From Candidatus Fermentibacterota bacterium (lineage in GTDB: Bacteria > Fermentibacterota > Fermentibacteria > Fermentibacterales > Fermentibacteraceae), in assembly GCA_012523605.1 (NCBI GenBank), contig JAAYTY010000128.1:1-18609 (forward strand): DNA of 18,609 nt. Direction: 5' to 3'. Shown piece after piece: positions 1-6,786 of the stretch. Made by a program: the position numbers and the translations under genes. Under the pieces are notes generated by a model, which had not been told where the DNA came from, did not search any database, and was given only the letters and a program-made list of their open reading frames with translations. Every line of letters begins with the position of its first letter. Position 1 is the first letter of the stretch.

Positions 1-2
1 AA

Positions 3-110
3 GGCATTCCTGCAGGCTCGATGGTGGCACAGAACGCAGCCGGAGGCTCCCTGGTGGGGATACTGAAGCCGTGGGGACTGATGCCTCAGCCTGGCACGGG
101 TTCCCGCTGA
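3..110 (+). CDS. 3' end of an unidentified gene (partial)
   Basis: Frame 3 stays open from the window edge to a TGA at 108-110. It encodes about 35 residues with a small-residue-rich stretch (IPAGSMVAQNAAGGSLVGIL) followed by KPWG and a Pro/Gly-rich tail. The composition resembles the C-terminal end of a membrane transporter such as a permease loop plus last helix, but the piece is too short to assign. Frame 2 is also open through this stretch, so the coding frame is not certain. The arsR promoter begins 34 nt after the stop. Confidence 0.25.
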   Translation, partial: GIPAGSMVAQNAAGGSLVGILKPWGLMPQPGTGSR

Positions 111-143
111 ACAACGCTGTCCGGCGTCGCACCATGTCAGGGG

Positions 144-172
144 TTGACCGGACGCAGGATTCGAATGATATT
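144..172 (+). promoter_or_regulatory. Predicted sigma-70-type promoter of the ars operon
   Basis: A TTGACC -35 box lies at 144-149 and a GATATT -10 box (4 of 6 matches to TATAAT) at 167-172, with a 17-nt spacer. The first arm of the ArsR operator starts on the last base of the -10 box, a normal arrangement for autorepression. Transcription would start near 179, giving a leader of about 28 nt before the TTG start of arsR. Confidence 0.6.
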
Positions 173-195
173 TGTCTATTAGTACAAATAGACAA
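172..195. promoter_or_regulatory. Predicted ArsR operator (inverted repeat)
   Basis: A perfect 9-bp inverted repeat: TTGTCTATT at 172-180 and AATAGACAA at 187-195, separated by AGTACA. A second, overlapping repeat (TATTTGT ... ACAAATA) uses much of the same bases. It sits between the -10 box and the arsR start and overlaps the first two bases of the Shine-Dalgarno AAGGAGG (194-200). AT-rich imperfect palindromes of this size just in front of arsR are typical ArsR/SmtB operators. Bound repressor would cover the -10 box and the start of transcription. Confidence 0.7.
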
Positions 196-206
196 GGAGG
201 CGGGGA

Positions 207-542
207 TTGGTATCGACGAGATCCGCGCTGGAATCCAGGGCAAGGGTGATCAAGGCTCTCGCCCACCCTACGAGGCTGATGGTCGTGGAAGAGCTTCACA
301 GGGGAAAGAGATCCGTAGGAGATCTGGCTGCGAAGGCCGGCTGCGACATATCCACCATGTCACGGCACCTCGCCGTACTCCGCAACTGCGGGATCGTAGC
401 GGTGGAGAAATCCGCCAGCACCGTGCTCTGCAGGCTGGCCACGCCCTGCATCATGGACTTCTTCTGCTGCATAGACGGAGTGCTGGCGGGGAATCCCGGA
501 TCCTGCCCGGCAACGGGGCATGAAAGGGGACGCAGGGCATGA
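207..542 (+). CDS. arsR: ArsR-family metalloid-responsive repressor
   Basis: A 111-residue winged-helix repressor of the ArsR/SmtB family, expected to release DNA when it binds As(III) or a related thiophilic ion. Residues 14-60 hold the typical start (KALAHPTRLMVVEEL) and a recognition helix (DISTMSRHLAVLR). Cysteines are at 46, 61, 75, 81, 87 and 88. The CxxxxxCC group near 81-88 is a plausible metalloid site, although the classic CVC motif in the recognition helix region is absent (GCD instead). The start is a TTG at 207, chosen because AAGGAGG (194-200) lies 6 nt upstream and the first residues match the family. The stop overlaps the ATG of the next gene by 4 bp (ATGA), implying translational coupling. 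First gene of the ars operon and probably autoregulated through the palindrome at 172-195. Confidence 0.9.
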   Translation: MVSTRSALESRARVIKALAHPTRLMVVEELHRGKRSVGDLAAKAGCDISTMSRHLAVLRNCGIVAVEKSASTVLCRLATPCIMDFFCCIDGVLAGNPGSCPATGHERGRRA

Positions 543-1840
543 ACTGGAAGAGTGACTGGAAGGCTCTCGTCCTGATGGCCGCGGCATTCGCGGCGGCCTG
601 GTTCCTCCCTGTGGGGCGGGAGAGGTTCGATGGCGCAGTCCTCCAGGCACTGGCCCTCGTGAGGGACTATGCCCGTCTGCACGTGCTCATGTGCCTTGTC
701 CCGGCCCTGTTCATAGCGGGCGGGATGACTGTCTTCCTGAGACAGGCCTCCGTACTCAAGTATCTCGGTGCGCAGGCAAGGAAGGTTGTGGCCTACGGGG
801 TTGCATCGGTGTCGGGCACGATTCTCGCGGTTTGCTCGTGCACAGTGCTGCCGATATTCGCGGGCATCTACAGGATGGGCGCCGGGCTGGGTCCCGCCTG
901 CGCATTCCTCTATTCCGGACCCGCCATAAACGTGCTCGCCATTGTCCTCACCGCAAGGGTGCTCGGTCTGGAGATGGGAATCGCCAGGGCCGCGGGAGCC
1001 GTTGTCTTCAGCCTCGTGATAGGGCTGACCATGCATCTCATCTTTCTGAGGGAGGAGCGAAGGCGGGTAGCCGCCGTCATAGCCGTGCCGGAGGATGCGC
1101 AGGGTCACAGCCTGGGCCGAAACTCGATCTTCTTCGCGCTGCTCGCGGGGATACTGCTGTCGGCTACATGGGGCGGCTGCGACTGCACCGGAGGCACGGT
1201 CAACTTCATCTACGGGATAAAGTGGTATCTCGCATCGGCATTCGCGGCGGGCCTCGGCATGTTCCTCGTGCTCTCCATGAAGGTTCCGCCGTGGAAGATC
1301 GTTTTCGCGACGGTACCCGTGGCGGTGCTCGCGCTCCTCGTGCCCGGGCGTCCCGTCTATGCGTTCACTGCCGGGATCATGGGGCTGTCCATCGTCCTCA
1401 CTACGACGAAGGGCGAAGCGTCCGAGTGGTTCTCCTCCACCTTCGGTCTCGGCCGCCAGATCCTCCCCCTGCTGCTCGGCGGCGTGATGGCAGCCGGGTT
1501 TCTGATGGGGGGGCCCGGAGGGGAGGGAGTGATACCGGCGCGCTGGGTCGCCGACAGCGTGGGAGGCAATTCGATAACGGCCAACCTCGCGGCTTCGTTG
1601 ATCGGCGCCTTCATGTACTTCGCCACGCTGACAGAGGTGCCCATCCTGCAGGGCCTGCTGAGGATGGGCATGGGGAGAGGCCCCGCCCTCGCCCTGCTGC
1701 TTGCCGGTCCGGCGCTCTCGCTGCCCAGCATGCTGGTGATCCGCAGCATCATGGGATGGCGGAAGACAGCCGTTTACGTGCTGCTTGTGGTGACCATGGC
1801 GACGGTGACGGGGATCGTATTCGGAAGCACCGGTCTGTGA
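539..1840 (+). CDS. COG0701/DUF318 permease, ArsP-like
   Basis: A 433-residue polytopic inner-membrane permease with about ten hydrophobic segments. The hallmark of the family, a CSC motif followed by LP in a membrane segment, is seen as VCSCTVLP (C99, C101). The motif FLYSGPAINVLAIVLTARVLG follows it, and a second half-repeat ends in LLLAGPALSLPSMLVI. Members in arsenic operons include ArsP, which exports trivalent organoarsenicals, so with arsM in the same operon a role in removing methylarsenite is the natural inference. Other members handle other metals, so substrate is not proven. A WGGCDCTGG motif near residues 204-212 adds two more cysteines in a conserved-looking loop. Overlaps arsR by 4 bp; the next gene starts 11 nt after its stop. 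Confidence 0.8.
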   Translation: MNWKSDWKALVLMAAAFAAAWFLPVGRERFDGAVLQALALVRDYARLHVLMCLVPALFIAGGMTVFLRQASVLKYLGAQARKVVAYGVASVSGTILAVCSCTVLPIFAGIYRMGAGLGPACAFLYSGPAINVLAIVLTARVLGLEMGIARAAGAVVFSLVIGLTMHLIFLREERRRVAAVIAVPEDAQGHSLGRNSIFFALLAGILLSATWGGCDCTGGTVNFIYGIKWYLASAFAAGLGMFLVLSMKVPPWKIVFATVPVAVLALLVPGRPVYAFTAGIMGLSIVLTTTKGEASEWFSSTFGLGRQILPLLLGGVMAAGFLMGGPGGEGVIPARWVADSVGGNSITANLAASLIGAFMYFATLTEVPILQGLLRMGMGRGPALALLLAGPALSLPSMLVIRSIMGWRKTAVYVLLVVTMATVTGIVFGSTGL

Positions 1841-1851
1841 AGGGAGTCGCG

Positions 1852-2097
1852 ATGCGGGACATCAAGGTGCTCGGAACAGGTTGCCCGAAGTGCCTGAAAC
1901 TCACTGAGAACGTGAGTCAGGCCCTAGAGAGGGCCGGTCTCCAGGGCGTAACGGTGGAGAAGGTTTCGGATATCAAGGACATCATGAAGTTCGGAGTCAT
2001 GATGACCCCTGCGCTCGTAGTGGACGGAGAGGTCAGAGTGATGGGAAGGGTTCCCGGCGTTGACGAACTCGTGACAATTCTCACCGAAAGGCGATAG
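1852..2097 (+). CDS. Small thioredoxin-like protein (CPKC), redox-active disulfide protein 2 type
   Basis: An 81-residue cytoplasmic thioredoxin/glutaredoxin-fold protein without a signal peptide. GTGCPKC puts the active-site cysteines at positions 11 and 14, and the cis-proline motif is seen as MMTPALVVDGEV, followed by GRVPGVDEL. Length and motif order fit the TM0996/MTH895-like minimal thioredoxins, which often sit beside COG0701 permeases. The ATG at 1852 has AAGGGAG close upstream. It may supply electrons to the arsenate reductase encoded later in the operon or to the CSC cysteines of the adjacent permease; both are inferences from position. The same frame is open far upstream through the permease gene, but that is out-of-frame read-through with no coding character. 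Confidence 0.85.
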   Translation: MRDIKVLGTGCPKCLKLTENVSQALERAGLQGVTVEKVSDIKDIMKFGVMMTPALVVDGEVRVMGRVPGVDELVTILTERR

Positions 2098-2138
2098 CCG
2101 TACTCGCTCGCTCGATTCAGGACGGGAGTTCGCATTCG

Positions 2139-2546
2139 ATGATCATCACCGGCAAGCTGTACATTCTCGTCGCTGTTGCTGTTCTTGCTGCAGCAGTCGT
2201 GCTCACGAAGGACGGAGATGCAGGATCCGGGCTCCAGCCCGACACCTCCGGAGCCGCGCCTCTGCCGAAGGTCGTGGATCTCGGAGCCACCATGTGCATC
2301 CCCTGCCGGACAATGATGACCGAACTCGAGCGTCTTGAGGAGATGACACAGGGGACTGTCGAGATAGAGTTCATAGACATCAACAAGGATCCTGCATCCG
2401 CCCGGAGCTTCGGAATCAGGGTGATCCCTACGCAGGTGTTCCTCTCCGAATCCGGCGCGGAACTCTGGAGGCACGAAGGCGTGATCTCCGCCGAGGACAT
2501 GGTGTCGAAGTGGCGCGAGCTGGGTTACGCGCTGGTCAGGGATTGA
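2139..2546 (+). CDS. Membrane-anchored thioredoxin-fold protein (CIPC)
   Basis: A 135-residue protein with an N-terminal hydrophobic segment (residues 7-22), a Gly/Asp/Pro-rich linker to about residue 42, and a thioredoxin domain. The active site is MCIPCR (C53, C56) after VVDLGA; the cis-proline loop is GIRVIPTQVFLSESG, and the C-terminal part (LWRHEGVISAEDM) is typical of thioredoxins. The anchor places the domain outside the cytoplasm or on the outer face of the inner membrane, like TlpA/ResA-type reductases. It ends 4 nt before a ccdA-type gene, the usual electron donor for such proteins, so the two very likely form one relay. Start at ATG 2139 with GGGAG (2124-2128) upstream. Confidence 0.85.
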   Translation: MIITGKLYILVAVAVLAAAVVLTKDGDAGSGLQPDTSGAAPLPKVVDLGATMCIPCRTMMTELERLEEMTQGTVEIEFIDINKDPASARSFGIRVIPTQVFLSESGAELWRHEGVISAEDMVSKWRELGYALVRD

Positions 2547-2550
2547 TCCG

Positions 2551-3252
2551 ATGAGTGGTCTGCTGACCGGCCTGGGGCATGCAGTCGAGAACTCGCCCCC
2601 GCTGATCGGGCTCGCCGCAGCGCTCGTCTGGGGGATCCTCAGCATCCTGCTGAGCCCCTGCCATCTCGCGAGCATACCTCTGCTCGTGGGATACATCTCC
2701 CGTGACCCGGAGGTGTCTCCGAAGCGAGCCTTCAGGATCTCGGCTTCGTTCGCAGCCGGAGTTCTGATCGCCGTTTCCACCCTGGGAATCATCACGCTGA
2801 GTGTGGGACGCATAGCGGGAGACATAGGGAAGCCGGGAGGGATCATCCTTGCCGTCCTGCTGGTTCTTTTCGGCCTCAACATCATGGAAGTCCTCACCCT
2901 GCCATCGCCGCAGGCCGGGATGGCGGGACGGAGAAGATCAGGACTCCTGGGCTCTCTGCTTTACGGGCTGGTCTTCGGATCTGCGTCGGGGCCCTGTACC
3001 TTCGCATTCATCGCCCCGCTGCTCGGGGTGGTCCTGGCCGCACAGGCCGTTCGGCCGGTCCTCTCCGCAGCCATGATGGGCTGCTTCGCCATCGGCCATT
3101 GCGGCGTGATAGTCGTTGCCGGGACGTTTTCCGGAACGGCCGGCAGGCTGCTGGCATGGAACGAGAAGTCCCGAATGCTCGTGACTCTCAGGCGGGTGGC
3201 AGGAGCCCTGGTCATCCTGGCAGGGCTCTATCTGTTGAGAAAGGCCGTCTGA
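2551..3252 (+). CDS. ccdA: CcdA/DsbD-beta-type transmembrane thiol electron carrier
   Basis: A 233-residue membrane protein with six predicted helices. Two pseudo-symmetric motifs carry the redox cysteines: LLSPCHLASIPLL (C37) and SGPCTFAFIAPLL (C149), each followed by prolines as in CcdA. The family moves electrons from cytoplasmic thioredoxin across the membrane to extracytoplasmic thiol proteins. Here the likely partners are the CPKC protein inside and the CIPC protein outside, both just upstream. A further pair of cysteines (GCFAIGHCG) lies in the fifth helix. The basic patch GRRRSG around residue 126 marks a cytoplasmic loop. Start at ATG 2551, 4 nt after the previous stop. Confidence 0.88.
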   Translation: MSGLLTGLGHAVENSPPLIGLAAALVWGILSILLSPCHLASIPLLVGYISRDPEVSPKRAFRISASFAAGVLIAVSTLGIITLSVGRIAGDIGKPGGIILAVLLVLFGLNIMEVLTLPSPQAGMAGRRRSGLLGSLLYGLVFGSASGPCTFAFIAPLLGVVLAAQAVRPVLSAAMMGCFAIGHCGVIVVAGTFSGTAGRLLAWNEKSRMLVTLRRVAGALVILAGLYLLRKAV

Positions 3253-3316
3253 TGACCGGAGTCTATCCATGGGAACCTGCTTCGAACCTGACGCTTTTTC
3301 TCCCGGAGGTTGAGAG

Positions 3317-3673
3317 ATGTCCGAAGAGAAGACATGCGCCTGTTCCACTTCTCCGAAACTGGTATTCTCATGTTCTGGCGCCGCGGATGTGGGAGCATTG
3401 GCTGATCTCACAGCCAGGAGGCTTTCGTCGGAATCCTGTGGAAGAATGGCCTGTCTGGCCGCAATCGGCGCCGGGCTCGGCAGTTTCGCCGAAGCAGCGA
3501 AGTCGGCCTCGGTCATCCTCGCCATTGACGGATGCAGGACCGACTGCGCTCTGAAGATCCTGGAACGAGCCGGTGTTGAGGGTGTGAGTCACGCACGGAT
3601 CACGGATCTGGGGTTCGTGAAGGGAAGTTCTCCCATGACCGCCGAGAACGTCTCGATCCTGTTCGAGTACTGA
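3317..3673 (+). CDS. DGC-domain putative zinc/metalloid-binding protein
   Basis: A 118-residue cytoplasmic protein with the DGC signature: IDGCRTDCALKILERAG, plus earlier cysteines at CAC (7, 9), FSCSG (19) and ESCGRMAC. This matches the DGC-domain family (COG4273), described only as putative zinc-binding and often found in arsenic or mercury resistance and dissimilatory gene sets. The eight cysteines, arranged in pairs, suggest a thiolate metal site. No enzyme function is known to me. GGAGG at 3305-3309 lies 7 nt before the ATG. It sits 64 nt after ccdA and 41 nt before acr3, inside the ars operon. Confidence 0.75.
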   Translation: MSEEKTCACSTSPKLVFSCSGAADVGALADLTARRLSSESCGRMACLAAIGAGLGSFAEAAKSASVILAIDGCRTDCALKILERAGVEGVSHARITDLGFVKGSSPMTAENVSILFEY

Positions 3674-3714
3674 AGGAGCCTCATGGACGGCCATGACTCT
3701 GAGGAGCGCAGCGA

Positions 3715-4932
3715 ATGAGGGATACCGCCGGCAGGAGGATCACCGGCTTCGAGCGGCATCTCACGCTCTGGGTGGCGCTCTGCATCCTGGCCGGTATCGG
3801 TCTCGGCAAGCTCGCTCCGACACTGGCAACAATGCTGGACGGGCTATCCATCTTCGTCAACGGGGCACCGGTGGTCTCGATCCCGATTGCCGTCTGCCTC
3901 TTCTTCATGATGTACCCGATAATGGTAAAGATCGACTTCGCCTCGGTGGTCAAGGCCGGCAGGAGCGGCAGGCCGGTATGGCTGACTCTCTTCGTGAACT
4001 GGGCCATCAAGCCTTTTACGATGTACGCCATAGCCCTCCTCTTCCTCGGCGTGCTGTTCAGGTCGTTGATCGGCACGGATGCCGTGGATCTTGTCAAGAT
4101 GCCCTTCGGCCTCGATCTGCCCGTCGGCGCCACGCACGGCGCAGGCACGGTGGTCATGCAGGATGGCGTCAGGATGCTGCAGGTGCCTCTGTGGCGAAGC
4201 TACTTCGCCGGATGCATCCTGCTTGGGATCGCCCCCTGCACGGCCATGGTCCTGGTGTGGGGTTACCTGGCCCGTGGAAACGACGGGCTCACTCTCGTGA
4301 TGGTCGCCATCAACTCTCTCACGATGCTTGTCCTCTACGGTCTGCTGGGCGGCTTCCTCCTCGGAGTCGGAAGGCTCCCCGTGCCCTGGCAGGCACTCGT
4401 CCTCTCCATAGCGATCTATGTAGCACTGCCGCTTGTGGCCGGATACCTGTCCCGGAAATGGATCATCAGAGCCAGGGGCGAGCAGTGGTTCAGGGAGAAG
4501 TTCCTTCACACCCTCACGCCCATCACGATCATCGCTCTTCTGACGACTCTGGTGCTGCTGTTCAGCTTCAAGGGCGATACGATCCTGTCGAATCCCCTCA
4601 CGATACTCTGGATCGCCATCCCACTCTTCATCCAGACAAATCTGATCTTCTGGCTGGGCTACTGGCTCGCCAGACTTCTGAAGCTTCGATACGAAGATGC
4701 CGCGCCGGCGGCCATGATCGGAGCCTCGAACCACTTCGAGGTGGCCATAGCGACGGCAACCATGCTGTTCGGGCTATCGTCGGGAGCGGCTCTGGCGACG
4801 GTGGTGGGCGTTCTGATCGAGGTGCCTGTCATGCTGATGCTGGTGAGGATCTGCCTGCGTACGTCACACTGGTTCCCCGGGGCTGCAACCAGCCTTGCGG
4901 ATGCAGGGCCGGGTCGGAGCGCACGCAAATGA
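3715..4932 (+). CDS. acr3: Acr3-type arsenite efflux permease
   Basis: A 405-residue polytopic transporter of the Acr3/BART superfamily that expels As(III) using the proton motive force. Family motifs are present: MMYPIMVKIDF in the second helix pair, NWAIKPFTMYAIALLFL, GIAPCTAMVLVWGYLARGN containing the conserved cysteine in the fourth transmembrane region, and a C-terminal APAAMIGASNHFEVAIATA. Ten transmembrane helices are expected. A loop of about 25 residues (GTDAVDLVKMPFGLDLPVGATHG onward) after the third helix pair is longer than in compact Acr3 proteins. The ATG at 3715 has GAGGAG 8 nt upstream. The stop overlaps the arsC start by 4 bp (ATGA), so export and arsenate reduction are translationally coupled. 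Confidence 0.93.
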   Translation: MRDTAGRRITGFERHLTLWVALCILAGIGLGKLAPTLATMLDGLSIFVNGAPVVSIPIAVCLFFMMYPIMVKIDFASVVKAGRSGRPVWLTLFVNWAIKPFTMYAIALLFLGVLFRSLIGTDAVDLVKMPFGLDLPVGATHGAGTVVMQDGVRMLQVPLWRSYFAGCILLGIAPCTAMVLVWGYLARGNDGLTLVMVAINSLTMLVLYGLLGGFLLGVGRLPVPWQALVLSIAIYVALPLVAGYLSRKWIIRARGEQWFREKFLHTLTPITIIALLTTLVLLFSFKGDTILSNPLTILWIAIPLFIQTNLIFWLGYWLARLLKLRYEDAAPAAMIGASNHFEVAIATATMLFGLSSGAALATVVGVLIEVPVMLMLVRICLRTSHWFPGAATSLADAGPGRSARK

Positions 4933-5816
4933 GCGCCGGGGTATCGGGGCGTCCGCCGAGAGTACTTTTCCTGTGCACCGGGAACTCGGCGCGGAGCATC
5001 ATGGCCGAGGCCGTTTCGCATATGCTGGGGAGGGGCCTGTTCGAAGACTTCAGCGCCGGAACGAGGCCCACAGGCGTGAACCCGATGACGATCAGGGTTC
5101 TGGAGGAGGCCGGTTTCGAGACCTCCGGACTGCGTTCGAAGTCCGTGGACGACCTCTCGGGGATGGAGTTCGACGTGATCGTCACCCTGTGCGATTCGGC
5201 GAGGCAGGAGTGCCCCTTCATACCCGGGAGGGCCGAGAGGCGCCACTGGGACATTCCCGACCCCGCGGCGGCGCCGGGCGACGAGGCTTCCAGACTGAGG
5301 GTGTTCCGGGATGTTCTCGAGGAAGTGAAGGGGCGCGTTTCGGATCTGGCAGGTTTCATGAAAGCGGGCGATAGAGCAGAACCGGCGGCTTCGGACCTCC
5401 GGACCGACGGGTATGAAGGTGCGAAACGGAACGTGGTGGCCTTCCTCTCGCCCCGCGAGGTGCGTGATGTGGCGGGCCGCAGGAAAACGGTGATCCTGGA
5501 CATCAGGCCCGGACATGAGACCAGCTACAGGCAGTTCGATCTGCCGGAAGCGACGATCGTGCAGACGGAGGATCCCGCGAATGCCATCGATTCCCTGCCG
5601 CGGGACAGTCTTGTTGTCGTTGCGGATTCGGTCGGCCTGAAGAGCCGTGCGGCGGCGGTCCTTCTGGCGGAGGCCGGATTCGATTCCGTTGCCGTCATGG
5701 TGGGCGGAATGGTGGACTGGGAGCGGGACGGGCTGCCGGTGAAGAAGGATCCGGACTTCGAACTCAGGGGGCAGTGCGGATGCAAGCTCAGGGCGCGGGG
5801 AAAACGCCGGTCCTGA
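4929..5816 (+). CDS. arsC: Arsenate reductase (LMW-PTP type) fused to a cysteine-less rhodanese domain
   Basis: A 295-residue fusion. Residues 10-145 are a low-molecular-weight phosphatase-fold arsenate reductase: P-loop C16-TGNSA-R22, the resolving cysteines C88 (TLCDSA) and C95 (ECPFIPG), and a WDIPDPAAAPG loop with the general-acid aspartate. The spacing C16/C88/C95 equals that of the thioredoxin-coupled ArsC of Gram-positives (10/82/89). A linker follows, then residues 170-280 form a rhodanese-like domain (ILDIRPGHE ... GGMVDWERDGLPV). Where an active rhodanese has cysteine the sequence reads VADSVGLKSRAA with Asp233, so sulfurtransferase chemistry by that residue is excluded. The tail carries GQCGCK, a possible exchangeable thiol pair. 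Start at 4929 overlaps acr3; the thioredoxin at 1852 is a candidate reductant. Confidence 0.9.
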   Translation: MSAGVSGRPPRVLFLCTGNSARSIMAEAVSHMLGRGLFEDFSAGTRPTGVNPMTIRVLEEAGFETSGLRSKSVDDLSGMEFDVIVTLCDSARQECPFIPGRAERRHWDIPDPAAAPGDEASRLRVFRDVLEEVKGRVSDLAGFMKAGDRAEPAASDLRTDGYEGAKRNVVAFLSPREVRDVAGRRKTVILDIRPGHETSYRQFDLPEATIVQTEDPANAIDSLPRDSLVVVADSVGLKSRAAAVLLAEAGFDSVAVMVGGMVDWERDGLPVKKDPDFELRGQCGCKLRARGKRRS

Positions 5817-5857
5817 AACAGACGAGCTCGATGCGAGCGATTCCGGAGAGGATGGAG

Positions 5858-6709
5858 ATGTCGGACAGCCGTGGTTCGGGATACGATGCCGAAAAGCTCC
5901 GCCGGGAGGTCCGCAGGGGCTACGCGGCGATAGCCCGTTCGGGGGGATCCTGTTGCAGTTCGAGTTCGTGCTGTGGAAGCACAGACGCCGGGACGGCGAT
6001 GGAATCGCTGGGGTACCGCCGTGAGGATCTGGCTGTCCTACCGGATGGCGCGAACATGGGGCTGTCATGCGGAAACCCGTTGGCTCTCGCCTCCTTGAAG
6101 CCGGGCGAGGTGGTTCTGGATCTGGGGTCCGGCGGCGGGATGGATGTCTTCCTTGCCGCAAGGTCCATAGGACCGGCCGGCCGTGCGATAGGGGTGGACA
6201 TGACAGCCGAGATGGTTTCGAAGGCCCGGGCGGCGATGGAGACCTTTCGGGCTGCTTCCGGGCTCGACAACGTGGAGTTCCGGCTCGGCGAGATCGAGAA
6301 TCTGCCGGTTGCCGACGCGAGTGTGGACGTAGTCATTTCCAACTGCGTCATCAACCTCTCGACCGACAAACCCAGGGTCTGGAGAGAGATCGCGAGAGTG
6401 CTGAAACCGGGCGGGCGCGCCGTGGTGAGTGATCCAGCCCTTCTAAGGCCGCTTCCCGACTCGCTCAGGATGTCGCTGGAGGCCTATGTCGGCTGCGTGG
6501 CGGGAGCGGTGACGGTGGAGGAGACAAGGGATGCGGCAACGGCCGCTGGATTGAATGTGACTGATCTCCGCCTGAACTCGTCGTATTCTCTGCTCCTCGA
6601 GTCTCTGGCGGATCAGCTTCCCGGCGGGATCACCGATATGCTGCCTGAGAGTACCGGTCCCTCGGATTTCGTGGTCGGCCTGGACATCACTGCCGTGAAG
6701 CCCGAGTGA
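5858..6709 (+). CDS. arsM: ArsM arsenite S-adenosylmethionine methyltransferase
   Basis: A 283-residue SAM-dependent methyltransferase. The SAM site is VLDLGSGGGMD (residues 87-96) with IGVDMTAEMV as motif II. The arsenic-binding cysteines of ArsM are all present: C71 (GLSCGNP), C163 (SNCVINLS) and C213 (YVGCVAGAV), and an N-terminal cysteine cluster (32, 33, 38, 39) precedes them, as in many bacterial ArsMs. It methylates As(III) to mono-, di- and trimethyl species. I start it at ATG 5858 because GGAGAGG (5845-5851) lies 6 nt upstream; an in-frame GTG at 5774 would overlap arsC and adds residues of no clear origin. Last gene of the operon, followed by the hairpin at 6737-6764. Its product MAs(III) is a plausible substrate for the ArsP-like permease. 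Confidence 0.92.
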   Translation: MSDSRGSGYDAEKLRREVRRGYAAIARSGGSCCSSSSCCGSTDAGTAMESLGYRREDLAVLPDGANMGLSCGNPLALASLKPGEVVLDLGSGGGMDVFLAARSIGPAGRAIGVDMTAEMVSKARAAMETFRAASGLDNVEFRLGEIENLPVADASVDVVISNCVINLSTDKPRVWREIARVLKPGGRAVVSDPALLRPLPDSLRMSLEAYVGCVAGAVTVEETRDAATAAGLNVTDLRLNSSYSLLLESLADQLPGGITDMLPESTGPSDFVVGLDITAVKPE

Positions 6710-6736
6710 ATGACCTCCGATGTCGGCATGGAACAA

Positions 6737-6764
6737 GGCGGGCCGCCCCTCGAGGCGGCCCGCC
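6737..6764 (+). terminator. GC-rich hairpin after arsM
   Basis: A perfect 11-bp stem (GGCGGGCCGCC / GGCGGCCCGCC) with a CCTCGA loop, 27 nt after the arsM stop. There is no T-tract after the stem, so it is not a classical intrinsic terminator. It separates the + strand ars operon from the converging - strand genes and may serve both sides. Confidence 0.6.
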
Positions 6765-6786
6765 TGTCCTGAGCCTGTGAGCGTAT

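Noticed and set aside
691..1851. Upstream extension of the mini-thioredoxin frame through the permease gene
   Set aside because: It is an out-of-frame shadow of the permease with no protein-like composition; the ATG at 1852 has its own ribosome site.
3252..3316. Mini-gene starting with ATGA overlap at the end of ccdA
   Set aside because: Its frame runs on as an Arg/Pro-rich shadow over the DGC gene, which has its own GGAGG and ATG.
3693..4928. Upstream extension of the arsC frame through acr3
   Set aside because: It is a shadow of acr3, rich in Arg, His and Pro without motifs. ArsC similarity starts a few residues after ATG 4929.
5774..5857. Longer arsM start at GTG 5774
   Set aside because: It would overlap arsC by over 40 nt, has no ribosome site and adds residues not seen in ArsM; ATG 5858 is better.
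5951..5976. N-terminal cysteine cluster of ArsM as a novelty
   Set aside because: Many bacterial ArsM proteins carry a comparable CC...CC cluster before the methyltransferase domain.
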